Shown here piece by piece: positions 61,653-64,000 of a stretch of 64,000 bases of DNA. The notes below the pieces were generated by a model. The model was given only the letters and a program-made list of their open reading frames with translations. It ran no database searches and had not been told where the DNA came from. The position numbers were made by a program, and so were the translations under genes. Each line of letters starts with the position of its first letter. Position 1 is the first letter of the stretch. Origin of the DNA: Paracoccaceae bacterium (GTDB lineage Bacteria > Pseudomonadota > Alphaproteobacteria > Rhodobacterales > Rhodobacteraceae); the NCBI GenBank assembly GCA_014872875.1, contig WKFI01000021.1, positions 124,001 through 188,000 of the forward strand. The letters run 5' to 3'.

Positions 61653-62696
61653 GTGACAAGCGTACCTGAAGTCTCGGTTCGTACCCCGTGGGAAACCCCA
61701 CCGGCACAAGGCGAAGCCATCGAAGTTGCCGAAGGCGTATTGTGGATGCGGCAGCCGCTCCCGATGAAACTGGACCATGTCAACGTCTATGCGTTGGATG
61801 ACGGCGACAGCTGGACAATTGTCGATACCGGATTTTCGACCCGCAAAAGCCGGGCGATCTGGGACGAGCTGATCGCCGGTCCCTTGAAAGGTAAGCCGAT
61901 CCGTCGCGTTGTCGCCACGCACCATCACCCCGATCACATCGGTTTGGCGGGGTGGTTCCAGTCCGATCACGGGTGCGAGCTGGTGACAACGCGGACTGCC
62001 TGGCTGTTTGCCCGGATGTTGACGCTTGACGTGCAAGAGGAATGGCCGGCCGAAACACTGGCCTATTATCGTAGCGCCGGCATGGACTCGGCAATCTACG
62101 AGCAGCGCGCCAAGGACCGGCCCTTCAACTTTGCCGATACGGTCTATCCGATGCCTTTGGGCTTTACGCGGATCAAGCAGGGGGACGTGTTCCGCATGGG
62201 CGGGCGCGATTGGGACGTTCATATCGGCAACGGGCACGCGCCTGAACATGCGACCTTCTGGAGCCGGGATGACAATCTGGTCATCACCGGGGATCAGATC
62301 CTCAGCTCGATCAGCCCCAATATCGGTGTTTATGCGACCGAGCCGATGGCCGATCCGCTGGCTGACTGGCTTGAAGCGTGTGAACGGTTGTTGCAGCTGG
62401 CCCGCCCTGACCATTTGGCGCTGGGCGGTCACAAACTGCCGTTTGCGCGGTTGCCGCTGCGGATGCGGCAGCTGATCGACAACCATCACGGCGCGTTAGA
62501 GCGCCTGCTGGATCATCTGGACAAGCCGATGAGCGCGGCGGAGTGTTTCTCTCCTTTGTTCAAGCGCAGGATCGGCACCGGTGAATACGGGCTTGCGCTG
62601 GTTGAAGCGGTGGCTCATGTAAACCATCTGTACTGTATCGGTCAGGTGACGCGCACGCGCCGCGATGATGGAGCCTGGCTGTACCAACGCAAGTAA
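61653..62696 (+). CDS. Metallo-beta-lactamase-fold hydrolase
   Basis: About 347-residue MBL-fold protein. The metal motif is HHHPDH (H90, H92, D94, H95), the second His is in IGNGHAPEH and the Asp is in ITGDQIL, with a C-terminal helical region containing HVNHLY. This architecture (MBL plus a C-terminal winged-helix-like tail) is that of lactonase/thioesterase and glyoxalase II-like proteins (LACTB2). I chose GTG at 61653 (gives TSVPEVSVR-PWE-like N-terminus); an ATG at 61632 overlapping the previous gene by 17 bp is the alternative. Probably co-transcribed with the DmdC-like gene. Confidence 0.85.
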   Translation: MTSVPEVSVRTPWETPPAQGEAIEVAEGVLWMRQPLPMKLDHVNVYALDDGDSWTIVDTGFSTRKSRAIWDELIAGPLKGKPIRRVVATHHHPDHIGLAGWFQSDHGCELVTTRTAWLFARMLTLDVQEEWPAETLAYYRSAGMDSAIYEQRAKDRPFNFADTVYPMPLGFTRIKQGDVFRMGGRDWDVHIGNGHAPEHATFWSRDDNLVITGDQILSSISPNIGVYATEPMADPLADWLEACERLLQLARPDHLALGGHKLPFARLPLRMRQLIDNHHGALERLLDHLDKPMSAAECFSPLFKRRIGTGEYGLALVEAVAHVNHLYCIGQVTRTRRDDGAWLYQRK

Positions 62697-62713
62697 AGTG
62701 CAAAGGGACAAGC

Positions 62714-63166
62714 ATGAGCGACGAAATTTCGACATCGGCCGAGGCCTTGGAAGCCTCGATCCTGCCATGTGTGCACGAAGTCCATGCCGACCCTGAGGCC
62801 TGCGCCGGCCTGAAGAATGTTCCCGAAGCGTTGAGCCAGCCTGCGGACCACAAAAGCCCGTCACGATGGGCCTATGAGCGGTTGATCTTGTATATCCGTA
62901 ATTTTGAGGAGCAGCTGGACAGCGAGCACGAAGTGGCAATGGGTTTTGTTGGCGGAAATACAGGCGTGCTGCGAATCGAGGGGTTGGGTTACTTCGATCC
63001 CGACATCATCACGTTCTATGGCTCGGATGATCACGGTGCCAAGACCCAGCTGGTTCAGCATGTAAGCCAGCTGAATGTGATGTTGCGCGCGCTGCCAAAA
63101 CCCAGTGAAGCGGCCCCCGCGCGGCGGATCGGCTTCCGTCTGGCCTCGGACCTGGTCGAGAGCTGA
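62714..63166 (+). CDS. DUF6173 family protein
   Basis: 150-residue soluble protein. The C-terminal two-thirds (SPSRWAYERLILYIRNFEEQL, MGFVGGNTGVLRIEGLGYFDPDIITFYG, LVQHVSQLNVMLRAL) match the DUF6173 family, mostly alphaproteobacterial. No catalytic residues can be proposed. AAAGGGAC lies before the ATG. 17 bp after the MBL gene, so in the same transcript. A dispersed repeat follows within 20 bp of the stop. Confidence 0.82.
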   Translation: MSDEISTSAEALEASILPCVHEVHADPEACAGLKNVPEALSQPADHKSPSRWAYERLILYIRNFEEQLDSEHEVAMGFVGGNTGVLRIEGLGYFDPDIITFYGSDDHGAKTQLVQHVSQLNVMLRALPKPSEAAPARRIGFRLASDLVES

Positions 63167-63184
63167 ACGGATCGCTGGCAAAAG

Positions 63185-63246
63185 GTGCGCCTGCGGCGCG
63201 CCTGATATCTCGTCGTTGCCCTGCGGGCGCCTCCTCGGGAATGGCG
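63185..63246. repeat. Dispersed 62-63 bp repeat, copy 2
   Basis: Second copy of the element at 34558-34620, same orientation. Shared blocks: GTGCGCCTGCGGCGCGC, TCTCGTCGTTGCCCT, CGGGCGCCTCCTCGGG. Here the variable linker is CTGATA and the loop base is G, giving GCCC-TGC-GGGC as a small hairpin. It lies 18 bp downstream of the DUF6173 stop. Confidence 0.8.
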
Positions 63247-63321
63247 TAAGGCCTGAGTGATACGCCCTTGCCGATGGTTGGGCTTATGCTCCAAGATGGT
63301 CAAAAGCCCGGAGCGCCGATT

Positions 63322-64000
63322 TGAGCCATCTTTCCATTGTTTTCAAAGCCTATTCCGATGCCCTGTCGCGGTGGCGGATCATTCTTCCCGTGTACCTGTT
63401 CCTGCGGGTGCTGGCCTTTGCCATAATTGCGCCGCTGATCGGTCTGTTGATCAATGCAGCGGTGGCCTTGTCGGATCAGCCGGCCCTGACCGATCAGGAC
63501 ATTGCCATGTTCCTGTTGACGCCTGCGGGGTTTGTTCTGGGATTGATCGTGCTGAGCGTGATCCTGGCTTCGGAGATCGGTAGTTTTGCGGTCATTGCCG
63601 AAACACTGCGTCTCCCCGAGCGTAGTCCGCTTCGTCTGGCGCGCCTGGCAATTGCCGCAGTGGTGGCACGGGCGCGGGCGCTGACGGTGTTTTCGGCCAT
63701 GTTCATCCTGCGGGTTCTGGCGATTGCTTTGCCCTTCCTGCTGGTCTGCATGTTGATCGCGTTGTGGAAGCTGACCGAGTTCGACATCAACTACTACCTG
63801 ACTTTCAAGCCTCCCGAGTTCTGGGTTGCGGTTGCGCTGATTGGCGGGATCCTTCTTGCGATGGCATTGGTCCTTCTGTTCCGTCTGAGCGGCTGGGCCA
63901 TCACAGCACATCTTGTACTGTTTGGCGGCCTAGCGCCCGGTTCGGCATTTGTCGAAAGCCAGGCCCGCATGGAGGGCCAGCGTGGTCAATTGCAGATGCA
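63322..64000 (+). CDS. Glycerophosphodiester phosphodiesterase, N-terminal membrane domain (partial)
   Basis: Frame begins TTG at 63322 with GGAG seven bases upstream and runs off the window after 226 codons. The visible part has five to six hydrophobic segments with short loops, matching the membrane domain (GPDPase_memb) that precedes the catalytic GDPD barrel in this family: the start reads HLSIVFKAYSDALSRWRIILP and later ESQARMEGQ. The catalytic domain (RxxE...) is expected outside the window and is not seen. Hydrolysis of glycerophosphodiesters from lipids is the likely role. No ATG is available in frame. Confidence 0.75.

Noticed and set aside
1-64000. tRNA, rRNA, CRISPR, insertion sequence or prophage
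   Set aside because: I looked for these along both strands and saw no cloverleaf-like end signatures, regularly spaced repeats, transposase or integrase genes. A dedicated tRNA and repeat scan was not run, so small RNA genes could be missed.

Overview
The window looks like chromosomal DNA of a marine alphaproteobacterium of the Rhodobacteraceae (roseobacter group, close to Ruegeria). This rests on the protein style (plant-type GshA, DmdC-like acyl-CoA dehydrogenase, DUF6173, Rhodobacteraceae-type small proteins), a GC-rich coding background, dense gene packing with many ATGA/GTGA stop-start overlaps, and frequent GTG/TTG starts. That placement is inference; no 16S gene is present. I see no tRNA or rRNA gene, no insertion sequence, no prophage and no CRISPR array.

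Layout. 1-5.7 kb: the 5' part of a D,D-carboxypeptidase, a CHMI-like isomerase with a HAD phosphatase, clpS, an RsmC-like rRNA methyltransferase, a short-chain dehydrogenase (SDR) lacking its catalytic Lys, and hemF. 5.7-6.7 kb: two tandem paralogous secreted 138-aa proteins of unknown function. 6.8-8.8 kb: a LysR/OxyR-like regulator divergent from an SbtA-type bicarbonate transporter, with an OxyR-style box between them. 8.8-12.2 kb: fatty acid desaturase, divergent hemC/hemE and a 54-aa basic protein. 12.2-14.1 kb: an exported amidohydrolase. 14.2-21.2 kb: a CoA-thioester catabolic cluster (SCP2-type thiolase, two-part MaoC hydratase, SDR, CoA transferase, acyl-CoA dehydrogenase) divergent from a TetR regulator and an atypical crotonase. 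21.2-22.7 kb: an HxlR regulator and alpha/beta hydrolase around a nested dyad. 22.9-29.8 kb: fasciclin protein, DMT exporter, CoxG-like protein, ABC-2 exporter, S49 peptidase, small zinc-ribbon membrane protein, Na/Ca exchanger, pteridine-reductase-like SDR.

29.75-30.05 kb is an AT-rich gap carrying a perfect DnaA box and an IHF-type site. 30-34.6 kb: uvrC, serine hydrolase, pgsA, moaD, moaE. 34.8-38.2 kb: coiled-coil membrane protein, OmpA-domain protein, ubiA. 38.2-42.2 kb: rsmE, GNAT, membrane protein, gshA, AhpD-like protein. 42.7-44.3 kb: YHS and DUF805 proteins. 44.4-48.2 kb: a pyrB operon with two small membrane proteins, a catalytically dead dihydroorotase (pyrC') and plsY. 48.2-51.9 kb: hydroxyacid reductase, uracil-DNA glycosylase, phosphoesterase, LysE exporter, moaB. 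52-56.9 kb: an RND efflux pair. 56.8-58.8 kb: Nudix, DsbD-alpha-like protein, YqgE. 58.9-62.7 kb: Sua5, DmdC-like dehydrogenase, metallo-beta-lactamase-fold protein. The end holds DUF6173 and the membrane part of a glycerophosphodiesterase cut by the window edge.

Most of the window is housekeeping: heme (hemF, hemC, hemE), molybdopterin (moaD, moaE, moaB), phospholipid (pgsA, plsY), ubiquinone, glutathione and pyrimidine pathways. The least explained parts are the TetR-controlled CoA catabolic cluster, the tandem secreted proteins, the SbtA regulatory pair, several enzymes with missing catalytic residues, and a 62-bp dispersed repeat present twice.
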